Assembly: GCF_015461805.1 (NCBI RefSeq)
Contig: NZ_JACVZE010000003.1
Coordinates: forward strand, 124,001 to 188,000
Direction: 5' to 3'
DNA length: 64,000 nt
Origin: Pseudomonas pisciculturae
GTDB lineage: Bacteria; Pseudomonadota; Gammaproteobacteria; Pseudomonadales; Pseudomonadaceae
Shown here piece after piece: positions 26,865-38,410 of the stretch. The notes beneath the pieces were generated by a model. The model was given only the letters and a program-made list of their open reading frames with translations. It ran no database searches and was not told the DNA's origin. The position numbers and the translations under genes were made by a program. Every line of letters starts with the position of its first letter. Position 1 is the stretch's first letter.

Positions 26865-29350
26865 CACAGCGACACCGTTTGCTGGCTGACATCATCCACA
26901 TGGGCAAAGTGGCGCAACGCCAAGCGGTCCGAGACTTGCCCACTCTCATCGGCCACCGCTTGCAGCAGGTCGGCCAGGCCGTCCAACGCGGCACGCACGC
27001 TGGACTCACCAAACAACGGGTTCTCCAGGCAACCCAGGTCGAACCGCGCGAGGCGCTCAACCAAGGGGCCGAGGCCGGTTTCCCGGGGCACACCAAAATC
27101 ATCGTTCAGACGGCGCAAGGTGCGGCTTACCAGCTTCAACTGGAACAGCACTGCATGGGGGTTTTGCTCGTCCAGCAGCAACAGGTCGAGCACCGGGATC
27201 AATTGCGGCACCGCCAGGTAGCGCGAACGATAGGTGATGCTGCTGTTGCCCAGTTCCAGCAACCACTCCAGCCCTGCCTGATCGAACACCGCCACGCCGC
27301 GCAGGAATGCGGCCAAGCTGCTGCTCAAGAATTGCAGGCGCTCGATGCGCCGGCCCATCATCAAAAAGCGCCAGCCTTCGTCACGGGTCATGTCGTCCAG
27401 GGCAAAGCCGGACAACGCCGCCAGGGACATCACCAGGCGATTGAGAAAGTCCAGCAACTCGCCAAAATCCGGTGCTTCGCTTTCCAGCTCCATGGCTTCG
27501 CGTTGCAGCTCCACCAGTGCTTGCCAGTTCTCACGGGACAGCTTGCCGCGCACCTGGGACGCCGCCCACTGCAAACGTTGCAGGTTGGCCCGCAGGCTCG
27601 ACGGCCAGTCATCACCGAGCAAGGCGGCCAACAGGCGCTCAGGCAACTCGCCCTCCTCTGGTAGCAGGCGCAGGGTTTCACCCAGCTCCACCGCCGCCTG
27701 CAAAGCTTGTGGGTCATCGCCGTCGACATAGCGGGCCAGCACGATACGCAGCCAGCGCGCACTGTCATCACAGCGCTCGCAGTAACGGCCGAACCAGAAC
27801 AGGTTTTCAACCACCCGCGAAGGCAGATAAGGATCGCGGCGCACCAGGTCATGAACACCAATCGTGCGTTGCGCGCGCCACTGCTCGCTCCCCGGCGCAC
27901 CTTCACCCAGTACCCAAGTGTCTTTGCTGGCGCCACCGCGCTGCATCGACACCACTTCGGCATCCGCCTCGGCGGCCACGCGGGTCAGGCCGCCGGGCAG
28001 TACGCGATAGCCCTCATCGCTGGCCACGGCATACACGCGCATGCCGATGGCACGGTGTTGCAGATGGTCTTCGACGGTGTGCCACACCGGCGCCTGGGAC
28101 AGTTGCGCCAGCTCTTGAGCGACGTAGGCGTAGGGCCGCGCACGCATACGTTCGGCCAGGGCCTGGCGCTGTTTTTCGTCCAGATCGCGCCCGAATACCG
28201 GGGTGAAACTTTGGGATGGAAACGCCGGCTTGATCAGCAGCTCGGGCAGTTTCTCCAAGGCTTCGGCCAGTACCGGCGCTTCACCGCACCACCAGGTGGC
28301 GATGGACGGCAGGATCAGCGCTTCACCAAACAGAAACTCGTTAATCTTCGGCAAAAAGCCGAGCAGACCTGGAGACTCCAGCACGCCGCTGCCCAAGGCG
28401 TTGGCCACCAGCACGTTGCCCTGGCGCACCGCATCGAGCAGGCCGGGCACGCCGAGGGCCGAGTCGGTGCGCAGCTCCAGTGGGTCGCAGAAGTCGTCGT
28501 CCAGGCGACGCATGATCGCGTGCACACGGCGCAGGCCGCTGAGGGTTTTGAGGAACACGGTGCTGTCGCGCACGGTGAGGTCGCCACCTTCCACCAGCGG
28601 GTAACCGAGCTGGCGGGCAAGGTAGAGGTGTTCAAAATAGCTTTCGTTGAAACGCCCCGGCGTGAGCAAAACGATCAACGGCGGCTGGTCGTCGCTGGGC
28701 GCCTGGCGGGCCAGGGTTTCCTGCAAGGTGCGGAAGAAACCGGTGAGGTGCTGCACCTGCAAGTCGCGGTACAGGTCCGGGAAGGCGCGGGACACGATGG
28801 TGCGGTTTTCCAACGCATAACCGGCACCCGACGGCGCCTGGGTACGGTCGGCGGTGACCCACCAGCGGCCGTCCGGCGTGCGGGCGAGGTCCACGGCGTA
28901 GAGGTGCAGGAAGGCACCGTCGGGCGGCTGGATACCCTGGCACGGCCACAAAAAGTTGTTGTGCCCGAACACCAACTCGGCCGGCAGCAGGCCTTCCTTG
29001 ATCAGACGTTGCGGGCCATAGAGATCGGCGAGTACGGCATTGAGCAGGCGTGCACGCTGGGCAATCCCGGCAGACAGGTGCTGCCACTCTTCGGCCGCCA
29101 GCACGTGGGGCAGCAGGTCCAATTCCCATGGGCGGTCGGCGCCCTTGGGGTCGGCGTAGACGTTGTAGGTCACGCCGTTTTCCTGGATCTGCCGGGTCAG
29201 CAGCGCCTGGCGCTGGGCCAGTTGCGCAGGGGTGCTGCGTTGCAGGTGGTCGAGCAGGCGCTGCCAATGGGCACGTACTGCGCCGCCGTCATCCAGCAGT
29301 TCGTGATAAGTGCCCGGGGTCAGCGGGTAACGGTCGAGCAAGTCGGACAT
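26864..29350 (-). CDS. Circularly permuted ATP-grasp protein fused to alpha-E domain
   Basis: 828 residues. Roughly residues 60-480 form a circularly permuted type 2 ATP-grasp domain (segments such as 'VFGHNNFLWPCQGIQ', 'RTQAPSGAGYALENRTIVSR', 'DSTVFLKTLSGLRRV' and 'GVPGLLDAVRQGNVLVANALG', each a conserved block). From about residue 508 ('LPSRVVENLFWFGRYCERCD') to the end is an all-helical alpha-E domain. Such proteins are predicted carbon-nitrogen ligases making an uncharacterised peptide or amide. In many genomes the two domains are separate genes; here they are fused. It lies between two transglutaminases in one operon. Confidence 0.88.
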   Translation of the reverse strand: MSDLLDRYPLTPGTYHELLDDGGAVRAHWQRLLDHLQRSTPAQLAQRQALLTRQIQENGVTYNVYADPKGADRPWELDLLPHVLAAEEWQHLSAGIAQRARLLNAVLADLYGPQRLIKEGLLPAELVFGHNNFLWPCQGIQPPDGAFLHLYAVDLARTPDGRWWVTADRTQAPSGAGYALENRTIVSRAFPDLYRDLQVQHLTGFFRTLQETLARQAPSDDQPPLIVLLTPGRFNESYFEHLYLARQLGYPLVEGGDLTVRDSTVFLKTLSGLRRVHAIMRRLDDDFCDPLELRTDSALGVPGLLDAVRQGNVLVANALGSGVLESPGLLGFLPKINEFLFGEALILPSIATWWCGEAPVLAEALEKLPELLIKPAFPSQSFTPVFGRDLDEKQRQALAERMRARPYAYVAQELAQLSQAPVWHTVEDHLQHRAIGMRVYAVASDEGYRVLPGGLTRVAAEADAEVVSMQRGGASKDTWVLGEGAPGSEQWRAQRTIGVHDLVRRDPYLPSRVVENLFWFGRYCERCDDSARWLRIVLARYVDGDDPQALQAAVELGETLRLLPEEGELPERLLAALLGDDWPSSLRANLQRLQWAASQVRGKLSRENWQALVELQREAMELESEAPDFGELLDFLNRLVMSLAALSGFALDDMTRDEGWRFLMMGRRIERLQFLSSSLAAFLRGVAVFDQAGLEWLLELGNSSITYRSRYLAVPQLIPVLDLLLLDEQNPHAVLFQLKLVSRTLRRLNDDFGVPRETGLGPLVERLARFDLGCLENPLFGESSVRAALDGLADLLQAVADESGQVSDRLALRHFAHVDDVSQQTVSL

Positions 29351-29408
29351 GGAACGCTCGGCAGGGGCAAGGGGGCTCAGATTAACCTACAAACACTGTA
29401 AATCTCCT

Positions 29409-29434
29409 GTGGGAGGGGGCAAGCCCCCTCCCAC
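29409..29434. repeat. Collapsed REPIN: perfect palindrome of two REP heads
   Basis: GTGGGAGGGGGC-AA-GCCCCCTCCCAC, a 12-bp perfect stem with a two-base loop, between the two large genes of the transglutaminase operon. Both halves are the GTGGGA (head) side of a REP unit. It could attenuate or process the message. Confidence 0.75.
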
Positions 29435-29448
29435 ATTTCGAACCGTGC

Positions 29449-32400
29449 TCAGTCATTCTTATGGGGGAAGCGCCGCAGATCCAAGGTCATCGGTAATTCA
29501 TCGTTGATGACCACTGTCGGTACGGGAAGCTTGCCTGGGCTATGCCCCAAACGGAAAAACCGCGCCATCCGCCGGCTCTCCGCCTCATTGGCATTCACCG
29601 GCAAGCTGTCGTAATTACGCCCGCCGGGATGCGCCACATGGTACTGACACCCCCCCAGCGAACGCTGCATCCAGGTATCCAGCAAGTCAAACACCAACGG
29701 CGCATGCACCGGGATGGTCGGTTGCAGGCAGTTGGCCGGTTGCCAGGCGCGATAACGCACCCCGGCGACAAACTCGCCGACGCGGCCAGTGGCTTGCAGC
29801 GGCACCGGGACGCCGTTACAGGTCAGCAGGTAGCGTTGCGGTGGTAGGCCGGTCAATTTGACTTGCAGGCGCTCCAGGGACGAATCCACGTAACGCACCG
29901 TGCCGCCCACTGCGCCCTCCTCGCCCAGTACGTGCCAAGGTTCCAGGGCCTGACGCAGCTCCAGCTCGATGCCGCTGACGGCGTAGTCGCCGACCTTGGG
30001 GAAACGGAATTCCAGGTGCGCGGCAAACCATTCGGCGCGCAGCGGGTAGCCGGCGGCATTGAGTTCGACGATCACATCGGCAAAGTCCTGCTCGATAAAA
30101 TGCGGCAGCAGGAACCGGTCATGCAGCTCGGTGCCCCAGCGCGCCAGCTTCGGCGGCGCGTAGGGTTCACGCCAAAAACGCGCAACCAGGGCACGCAGCA
30201 GCAGTTGCTGGGTAAGGCTCATGCGCGCATGGGGCGGCATTTCAAAGGCGCGCAGTTCCAGCAAGCCCAGGCGGCCGGTGGCGCCGTCCGGTGAGTAGAG
30301 CTTGTCGATGCAGAATTCGGCGCGGTGGGTGTTGCCGGTCACGTCGATCAGCAGATTGCGCAGCAGGCGGTCCACCAACCAAGGCGGGCATTCTTCGCCG
30401 GGCTCAGGCATTTGGGCGAAGGCGATTTCCAGTTCGTACAGTGCGTCGTTACGAGCTTCGTCCACCCGTGGCGCCTGGGAAGTCGGGCCGATAAACAGGC
30501 CGGAAAACAGGTAAGACAGGGAGGGATGGTTATGCCAGTAGCTGATGAGGCTGCGCAGCAGGTCCGGGCGACGCAGGAACGGTGAATCCTTGGGCGTAGC
30601 ACCGCCGAGTACAAAGTGATTGCCGCCGCCGGTGCCGGTGTGGCGCCCGTCGATCATGAACTTCTCGGTGGTAAGACGCGTCTGCCGCGCCTCTTCATAG
30701 AGAAATTCGGTGCGCTCCACCAACTCATCCCAGGTGGCGGACGGCTGCACATTCACCTCTATCACACCGGGGTCTGGCGTGATGCGCAAGTTGCTCAGCC
30801 GTGTATCAGCCGGCGGCTCGTAGCCTTCCAGCAGCACAGGGCAATGCAGCTCTTCGGCGGTGGCTTCGATGGCGGCGACCAGTTCCAGGTAATCCTCGAC
30901 GCGCTCCAGCGGCGGCATGAACAGGTAAAGCCGCCCCTCGCGGGCTTCGGCGCAAAGGGCGGTGCGGGTGAGCCAGTCGGCTGATTCATCGATCTTCGGC
31001 GCGCGATCTTCGCTCAGCGCAGGCTCGCCATGGTTTTGCAGCTGGGTAGTGCTCGGCAAGTTTGGCTGATCCTGATTAGGGTCAGTCGGATGCACAAACG
31101 GATACTCCGCCGCCGTCACCCAGGGTTGCGAGGCCAACGGCAGGCGATAGCCCAAGGGCGAATCCCCCGGCACCAGGCGGCAGTGGTTATCCCGCAGGTA
31201 CCAACGCCCACTCTGCCAGCGGTCATTGGCAGCCGTGCGCGCCAGCGGCAGCACTTGGCCGATGACTTTATCCAGGCCCTGGCTGAACACTTTGCGCAGA
31301 CGCTCGCGCTCCAGGTCATCGCTCAGACGCGGGTCTTGGGCCGTAACGTTTTGCGGCAACGCACCTTCGCGCCACAGGTAGTAGAAATTGTCTTCGAAGG
31401 CCGGGAACACAAAGCGCGCTGGCAGTTTGAGACGCTCGGCAACACTGGCCAGAAAACGCCCAGCCATGGCGCCATCGGCCCCGTAATCCTCTTGCTCATC
31501 GGCGATAAGAGCGCTGTTGTGCCAGATCGGCACGCCGTCGCGGCGCCAATAACAATTGAGCGACCAGCGCGGCAGCTGCTCGCCGGGGTACCACTTGCCC
31601 TGGCCGAAATGCACCAGCCCCTTGGGCGCGTAGTGTTTGCGCATGCGCTGGAACAGCTCGGCAGACAGGCGGCGCTTGTCCGGGCCGAGGGCGGCGGTGT
31701 TCCATTCGGCGCCATCGGGGTCGTCGATGGAGACGAAGGTCGGTTCGCCGCCCATGGTCAGGCGCACATCCTCCTTGAGCAGGTCGCCATCAATCTGCCG
31801 GCCCAGGGCCTGGATCGCCAGCCATTGTTCTTCGGTGTAGGGCTTGGTGACGCGCGGCGCCTCCCAAATCCGCTCCACCGACATTTCGTGGGTGAATTCG
31901 CACTCGCAGGGTTCCACCAGCCCACTGATGGGCGCCGCAGACGATGGATCAGGACTACACGCCAACGGGATATGGCCTTCACCGGCAAACAGACCGGAGG
32001 TGGCATCCAGGCCGATCCAGCCAGCACCGGGCAGATACACCTCGCACCAGGCGTGCAGGTCGGTGAAGTCCACTTCGGTGCCGGACGGGCCGTCGAGGGC
32101 TTTGACGTCGGCGGTGAGCTGGATCAGGTAACCGGACACAAACCGCGCCGCCAAGCCCAGGTTGCGCAGTAATTGCACCAGCAACCAGGCCGAATCACGG
32201 CACGAGCCGGAGGCGTTTTGCAGGGTGAATTCCGGAGTTTGCACACCGGGCTCCATGCGGATCAGGTAGCCGATATCGGCCGCCAGGCGCTGGTTGAGGC
32301 CCACCAGAAAATCCACCGCAGGCAAGGGCGTGCGGTCGATACCGGCCAGGTACGCGGAAAATTGTGGCGTGAGCGGCAGCGTTTCGAGGTACGGCGCCAG

Positions 32401-32739
32401 CTCCCGCTGCTCATCGGCGGCGTAGCTGAAGGGGATTTTTTCGGCGTAGGGCTCAAGGAAGAAGTCGAACGGGTTGAACACCGCCATCTCAGCGACCAGG
32501 TCGACTTCAATGCGTAGCTCATCGGTCTTTTCCGGGAACACCAACCGCGCCAGGTAATTGCCCTGGGGGTCTTGTTGCCAATTGATGAAATGCTGCTCGG
32601 GCAGCACTTTCAGCGCGTAGGAGAGAATCCGCGTGCGGCTATGGGCCGCCGGGCGCAACCGCACGATCTGTGGGCCGAGCTCGACAGCGCGGTCGTAGCG
32701 GTAATGCGTAACGTGGTGCAACGCGACATGAATCGACAC
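29449..32739 (-). CDS. Transglutaminase / DUF2126 large protein
   Basis: 1096 residues. The N-terminal third is a bacterial transglutaminase N domain plus core with triad Cys180 (SGSCRDSAWLLVQLLRNLG), His229 (DLHAWCEVY) and Asp245 (WIGLDATSG). The remaining 750 or so residues are DUF2126, with blocks such as 'LTMGGEPTFVSIDDPDGAEW', 'GKWYPGEQLPRWSLNCYWR', 'IDGRHTGTGGGNHFVLGG' and 'FRLGHSPGKLPVP'. DUF2126 has been predicted to be related to glutamine-synthetase/GCS-like amidoligases. The GTG start at 32739 is set by AGGAGG five bases upstream. It is the first gene of the three-gene operon. Cytoplasmic; product unknown. Confidence 0.88.
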   Translation of the reverse strand: MSIHVALHHVTHYRYDRAVELGPQIVRLRPAAHSRTRILSYALKVLPEQHFINWQQDPQGNYLARLVFPEKTDELRIEVDLVAEMAVFNPFDFFLEPYAEKIPFSYAADEQRELAPYLETLPLTPQFSAYLAGIDRTPLPAVDFLVGLNQRLAADIGYLIRMEPGVQTPEFTLQNASGSCRDSAWLLVQLLRNLGLAARFVSGYLIQLTADVKALDGPSGTEVDFTDLHAWCEVYLPGAGWIGLDATSGLFAGEGHIPLACSPDPSSAAPISGLVEPCECEFTHEMSVERIWEAPRVTKPYTEEQWLAIQALGRQIDGDLLKEDVRLTMGGEPTFVSIDDPDGAEWNTAALGPDKRRLSAELFQRMRKHYAPKGLVHFGQGKWYPGEQLPRWSLNCYWRRDGVPIWHNSALIADEQEDYGADGAMAGRFLASVAERLKLPARFVFPAFEDNFYYLWREGALPQNVTAQDPRLSDDLERERLRKVFSQGLDKVIGQVLPLARTAANDRWQSGRWYLRDNHCRLVPGDSPLGYRLPLASQPWVTAAEYPFVHPTDPNQDQPNLPSTTQLQNHGEPALSEDRAPKIDESADWLTRTALCAEAREGRLYLFMPPLERVEDYLELVAAIEATAEELHCPVLLEGYEPPADTRLSNLRITPDPGVIEVNVQPSATWDELVERTEFLYEEARQTRLTTEKFMIDGRHTGTGGGNHFVLGGATPKDSPFLRRPDLLRSLISYWHNHPSLSYLFSGLFIGPTSQAPRVDEARNDALYELEIAFAQMPEPGEECPPWLVDRLLRNLLIDVTGNTHRAEFCIDKLYSPDGATGRLGLLELRAFEMPPHARMSLTQQLLLRALVARFWREPYAPPKLARWGTELHDRFLLPHFIEQDFADVIVELNAAGYPLRAEWFAAHLEFRFPKVGDYAVSGIELELRQALEPWHVLGEEGAVGGTVRYVDSSLERLQVKLTGLPPQRYLLTCNGVPVPLQATGRVGEFVAGVRYRAWQPANCLQPTIPVHAPLVFDLLDTWMQRSLGGCQYHVAHPGGRNYDSLPVNANEAESRRMARFFRLGHSPGKLPVPTVVINDELPMTLDLRRFPHKND

Positions 32740-32915
32740 GGCGGCCTCCTGCGAGCCAGGGCATGGGGTTTGACGCGCGCAAGACTTATGCCAGAGCGGC
32801 AGTCATTGCGCTTTATCGTAGAGCCCGGTGCAGTACAGCACCAAAACGGCGCCAACGTACGTGCCTTGGTGCAAGAGCTGCACATATTTGTGGCAAGAGG
32901 CGGTGAACCTACCAA

Positions 32916-33365
32916 TCAGCGGGGTTTGTGCCGGGCAAGAATGGCTTCGCGCAGATGGCGCACTTCGAGCAGTTTCTGGCGCATTTCACGGTGGCGCTTG
33001 CTGTTGAGCAGCAACAACCCAAGCAATGGGAGCAACAGGCTCAAGGCGTACATCACCTTGTTCGGCTGATCATTGAGGGTTGGCAACATCGCCAGAAAGC
33101 ACAGCCCTAAAAGCCCCACCAACGCTCGCGCCCAGTGGGGACGCCCGCGCGCGATCATGAAGTTGCAATGCACCACAAGCAGCGTGAGCGCGATACCCGT
33201 CAGGAAGGAATACTTGACGTTATCCGCCATGGACAGGTTTGGCATGTAGCTATCAAGGAACACTGGGGCCGCCAATACCAGGGTAAAAATGCACGCGAAT
33301 ATCGTCCCCATGAAGACCGGGAAATACGCCGAGAGAAAACTGCGAATGCTGGGCAGCTCATTCAT
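32916..33365 (-). CDS. Small four-helix membrane protein, candidate immunity partner
   Basis: 149 residues with about four hydrophobic helices: residues 17-35, 49-67, 80-96 and 104-120. A basic cytoplasmic-looking tail (SKRHREMRQKLLEVRHLREA) follows. I do not recognise a family. Its ATG overlaps the stop of the upstream gene as TGATG, so it is translated from the same message. Upstream lies a hydrophobic protein with toxin-like layout, and polytopic partners of this size are typical of immunity proteins against membrane-acting effectors. That role is inference from context only. Confidence 0.65.
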   Translation of the reverse strand: MNELPSIRSFLSAYFPVFMGTIFACIFTLVLAAPVFLDSYMPNLSMADNVKYSFLTGIALTLLVVHCNFMIARGRPHWARALVGLLGLCFLAMLPTLNDQPNKVMYALSLLLPLLGLLLLNSKRHREMRQKLLEVRHLREAILARHKPR

Positions 33366-34282
33366 CACTCGGCTTCCTCATACAAACCCACGGCAATCGT
33401 GCGTACGTTGCCCGACACCGCACTGCCGGTAAAACCGATGACAGCGCCCAAGGCGTCCTTGATCTGTGTCACGGTTGCATGCTTGACCTCGGTGGGCGTG
33501 AACCGCTTGGACAACTCGCCCGACAGCTGCTTGAGCTTGATCATTTTCGAGCTCAGCCGCGGGTCATTAATGCTCAATAGCTCTTTAGTCAGCTTGGCGC
33601 GCTCTTGGCGATTCAAGCCCCGGAGTACCTCTCTTACACTTTTCCCCGTGGTTGCCTTGTTCAGCCGAACCAACTTGAGCGTCGCCAGAGAGGATGCGCC
33701 AACGCCAACCAATGACGCGGCATCCAGCGCAATCATGGTGTATTGGTACCACTCCTCGCTGTCGAGTTGATCGTTTTTGGCGGGGTTGCGGATTTCATTG
33801 ACCGTGCGATAGCCGCTGGCAAAACACTGCAACGAGCTGGCTGTCGCAGCGGTGTAGCCGAGCGCCACGACCACCGAGCTGGCCCCCGCCGAAAACGGGA
33901 CCGCAACGGAGCCACTGAGCACGACGATCCAACCGATCACCGCTCCGGCACACGACAGGGTGGTATTGACCGCCTCCCCCACTAATCGTGACTCTCGCGG
34001 GTTGTCTTGCACCTGCTGGGCGAATTGGGTGGGGGCGATGTACTTCTGCGCCTCACGCAGAATCAGCCGCTTGGGCGCGATGCTGCAGATGGGCTGGAAT
34101 TCGCGCAGGGTGACCACGTTGAAATTGGCATCGATATACACCACACCGGCGCCGACGATGGCGGGGTCGGCATCGATAGCCGCAAACAGGCGCGGCAGGT
34201 TGATTTGGCTTTCGATGCGCTGGCGCGCCATGAACTGGGAGCGGTTGGAGTCCATGCCGATGCTGGCCAGGGGGTTGCCCAT
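33365..34282 (-). CDS. Hydrophobic 305-residue protein, candidate membrane-targeting toxin
   Basis: An N-terminal soluble part (residues 1-105, with 'FAAIDADPAIVGAGVVYIDA') is followed by a block of hydrophobic Gly/Ala/Ser-rich helices at 109-152 and 183-205. A basic helical region (206-262, 'LRGLNRQERAKLTKELL') and a short Gly-rich hydrophobic end come last. There is no signal peptide. Such a soluble-hydrophobic layout is seen in colicin-like and type VI pore-forming effectors, but no PAAR, VgrG or Rhs element is nearby. The start at 34282 has AAGGAAG upstream; a longer frame only translates the upstream REPIN. It is coupled to the small membrane protein gene. Function inferred, not shown. 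Confidence 0.6.
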   Translation of the reverse strand: MGNPLASIGMDSNRSQFMARQRIESQINLPRLFAAIDADPAIVGAGVVYIDANFNVVTLREFQPICSIAPKRLILREAQKYIAPTQFAQQVQDNPRESRLVGEAVNTTLSCAGAVIGWIVVLSGSVAVPFSAGASSVVVALGYTAATASSLQCFASGYRTVNEIRNPAKNDQLDSEEWYQYTMIALDAASLVGVGASSLATLKLVRLNKATTGKSVREVLRGLNRQERAKLTKELLSINDPRLSSKMIKLKQLSGELSKRFTPTEVKHATVTQIKDALGAVIGFTGSAVSGNVRTIAVGLYEEAE

Positions 34283-34322
34283 GGGGGTGTTCTTCCTTGA
34301 ATTTGGGGGTGACGGGTCTGGC

Positions 34323-34409
34323 GCCATCGGGGGCAAGCCCCCTCCCACATTTGTCCGCATTCTCATGTCGGAATTCGGTCAAGTGTGGGAGGGGGCTTGC
34401 CCCCGATAG
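34323..34409. repeat. REPIN (GTGGGAG ends inward, GGGG core)
   Basis: Left GCCATCGGGGGCAAGCCCCC, right GTGGGAGGGGGCTTGCCCCC, between ygiQ and the candidate toxin gene. Confidence 0.9.
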
Positions 34410-34457
34410 CGGCCTAATGGCCGCCACCTTAACAAACAGACTCCCCACAGAACAGAA

Positions 34458-34490
34458 AGCAAAACGCCAGCACGAGGCTGGCGTTTTGCA
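34458..34490 (-). terminator. Terminator after ygiQ (usable in both directions)
   Basis: AAAACGCCAG / CTGGCGTTTT stem with a seven-base loop; A and T tracts on the two sides suit either strand. It lies 15 bases past the ygiQ stop. Confidence 0.8.
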
Positions 34491-34504
34491 TATTCAAGCT
34501 GCGA

Positions 34505-36808
<2,304 letters not shown>

Positions 36809-36867
36809 GACGGTGACCGGTGTTGAGATGAAAAATCGCGGGCGCGGAATATAGCACAAATTTTGAT

Positions 36868-36894
36868 CAATTCCGACCTTTGCAGTCGGAATTG
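36868..36894 (-). terminator. Stem-loop after dnaB
   Basis: A perfect 10-bp stem CAATTCCGAC / GTCGGAATTG with a seven-base loop, 12 bases past the dnaB stop. The tail is A/T-rich rather than a clean T run, so termination strength is uncertain. Confidence 0.5.
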
Positions 36895-36905
36895 CAGACG
36901 CTTAT

Positions 36906-38300
36906 TTACTCGTCATCGAAGTTGTAACTGCCCGGCGCCAGGTTTTCGAAACGGGTGTATTTACCGATAAACGCCAGGCGCGTCGTACCGATAGGGCCGT
37001 TACGTTGCTTGCCGATGATGATCTCGGCAATGCCTTTGTGCTCGGTTTCCGGGTGATACACCTCGTCGCGGTAGACGAACATGATCACGTCAGCATCCTG
37101 CTCGATCGCTCCGGATTCCCGCAAGTCGGAGTTGATCGGGCGTTTGTTCGGGCGTTGCTCCAAGGAGCGGTTGAGCTGGGACAGCGCCACCACCGGGCAG
37201 TTGAATTCCTTGGCCAGGGCTTTCAACGAGCGGGAGATCTCGGAAATTTCGTTGGTACGGTTGTCACCGCCGGACCCTGGAATCTGCATCAACTGCAGGT
37301 AGTCGATCATGATCAGGCCGACATCGCCGTGCTCACGCACCAGGCGTCGGGTGCGCGCACGCATCTCCGATGGGCTGATACCCGCCGTGTCATCGATGAA
37401 CAACTTGCGGTCGTTGAGCAGGTTGACCGCCGAGGTCAGGCGCGGCCAATCGTCGTCTTCAAGGCGACCGGCCCGCACTTTGGTCTGGTCGATACGACCG
37501 AGGGACGAGAGCATCCGCATGATCAGCGATTCACCTGGCATCTCAAGGGAGTAAACCAGTACAGCTTTTTCGCTGCGTAACACGGCGTTTTCCACCAGGT
37601 TCATCGCGAAGGTGGTTTTACCCATCGATGGACGGCCCGCGACGATGATCAAGTCAGCCGGCTGCAAGCCGCTGGTCATGCCATCGAGGTCGGTGTAGCC
37701 GGTGGACAAGCCCGTAATGGCGTTGTCGGTGTTGAACAGGGTATCGATTCGGTCGATAGCCTTGGTGAGCAGCTCGTTGACGCCCACCGGGCCGCCGGTC
37801 TTTGGCCGGGCTTCGGCGATCTGGAAGATCTGCCGTTCGGCTTCATCGAGGATTTCTTCGGCAGTGCGCCCCTCGGGGTTGAAGGCACTGTCGGCGATCT
37901 CTGTGGCGATACCGATCAACTGACGCAAGGTGGCCCGCGCGCGAACGATCTGCGCATAGGCCTTGATGTTGGCGACCGACGGGGTGTTTTTCGCCAGCTC
38001 GCCGAGATAACCGAGACCGCCCACTTGCGAGGTCTGACCTTCCTTGTCCAATTGCTCGGCAAGGGTCACGACGTCGATAGGGGAATTCAGGTCTGCCAGC
38101 TTGGCAATGGCCCGGAAGATCAGGCGATGGTCATGGCGATAGAAATCACCGTCCGAGACTTGATCCAGCACGCGCTCCCAGGCGTTGTTGTCCAGCATCA
38201 AACCACCGAGCACGGCCTGTTCGGCCTCGATGGAATGCGGCGGCACCTTCAGGGCAGCGGTTTGCAGATCGTATTGCTCAGGAGCTGAAATATCGTTCAT
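36906..38300 (-). CDS. dnaB: Replicative DNA helicase DnaB
   Basis: A 464-residue hexameric helicase. The N-terminal DnaB domain runs over residues 20-125 (PPHSIEAEQAVLGGLMLDN). The RecA-like motor has Walker A GRPSMGKTTFA, the Walker B region 'GLIMIDYLQLM', and late motifs 'NCPVVALSQLNRSLEQR' and 'LRESGAIEQDADVIMFVYRD'. It unwinds DNA at the fork and interacts with DnaG primase. The ATG at 38300 follows the rplI terminator by 25 bases, so it probably has its own promoter. No intein is present. Confidence 0.97.
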   Translation of the reverse strand: MNDISAPEQYDLQTAALKVPPHSIEAEQAVLGGLMLDNNAWERVLDQVSDGDFYRHDHRLIFRAIAKLADLNSPIDVVTLAEQLDKEGQTSQVGGLGYLGELAKNTPSVANIKAYAQIVRARATLRQLIGIATEIADSAFNPEGRTAEEILDEAERQIFQIAEARPKTGGPVGVNELLTKAIDRIDTLFNTDNAITGLSTGYTDLDGMTSGLQPADLIIVAGRPSMGKTTFAMNLVENAVLRSEKAVLVYSLEMPGESLIMRMLSSLGRIDQTKVRAGRLEDDDWPRLTSAVNLLNDRKLFIDDTAGISPSEMRARTRRLVREHGDVGLIMIDYLQLMQIPGSGGDNRTNEISEISRSLKALAKEFNCPVVALSQLNRSLEQRPNKRPINSDLRESGAIEQDADVIMFVYRDEVYHPETEHKGIAEIIIGKQRNGPIGTTRLAFIGKYTRFENLAPGSYNFDDE

Positions 38301-38324
38301 GGCCACTTGGAATTAGGGGATCGT

Positions 38325-38363
38325 AGAAAAACAAAAGGCACGACCTGTAAACAGGATCGTGCC
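38325..38363 (-). terminator. Terminator between rplI and dnaB
   Basis: On the minus strand GGCACGATCCTGT pairs with ACAGGTCGTGCC (one bulge) and is followed by TTTTGTTTTT. It lies 48 bases past the rplI stop. Confidence 0.8.
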
Positions 38364-38410
38364 CGATGTTAACCGGCTGACACGCGAGGTGCCAGTCAGT
38401 TAGGTGCTGC

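Noticed and set aside
34283..34366. A 28-residue N-terminal extension of the candidate toxin
   Set aside because: It translates the neighbouring REPIN (peptide NVGGGLPPM). Similar REP-derived peptides extend other frames, for example at 47199-47542 and 9052-9140.
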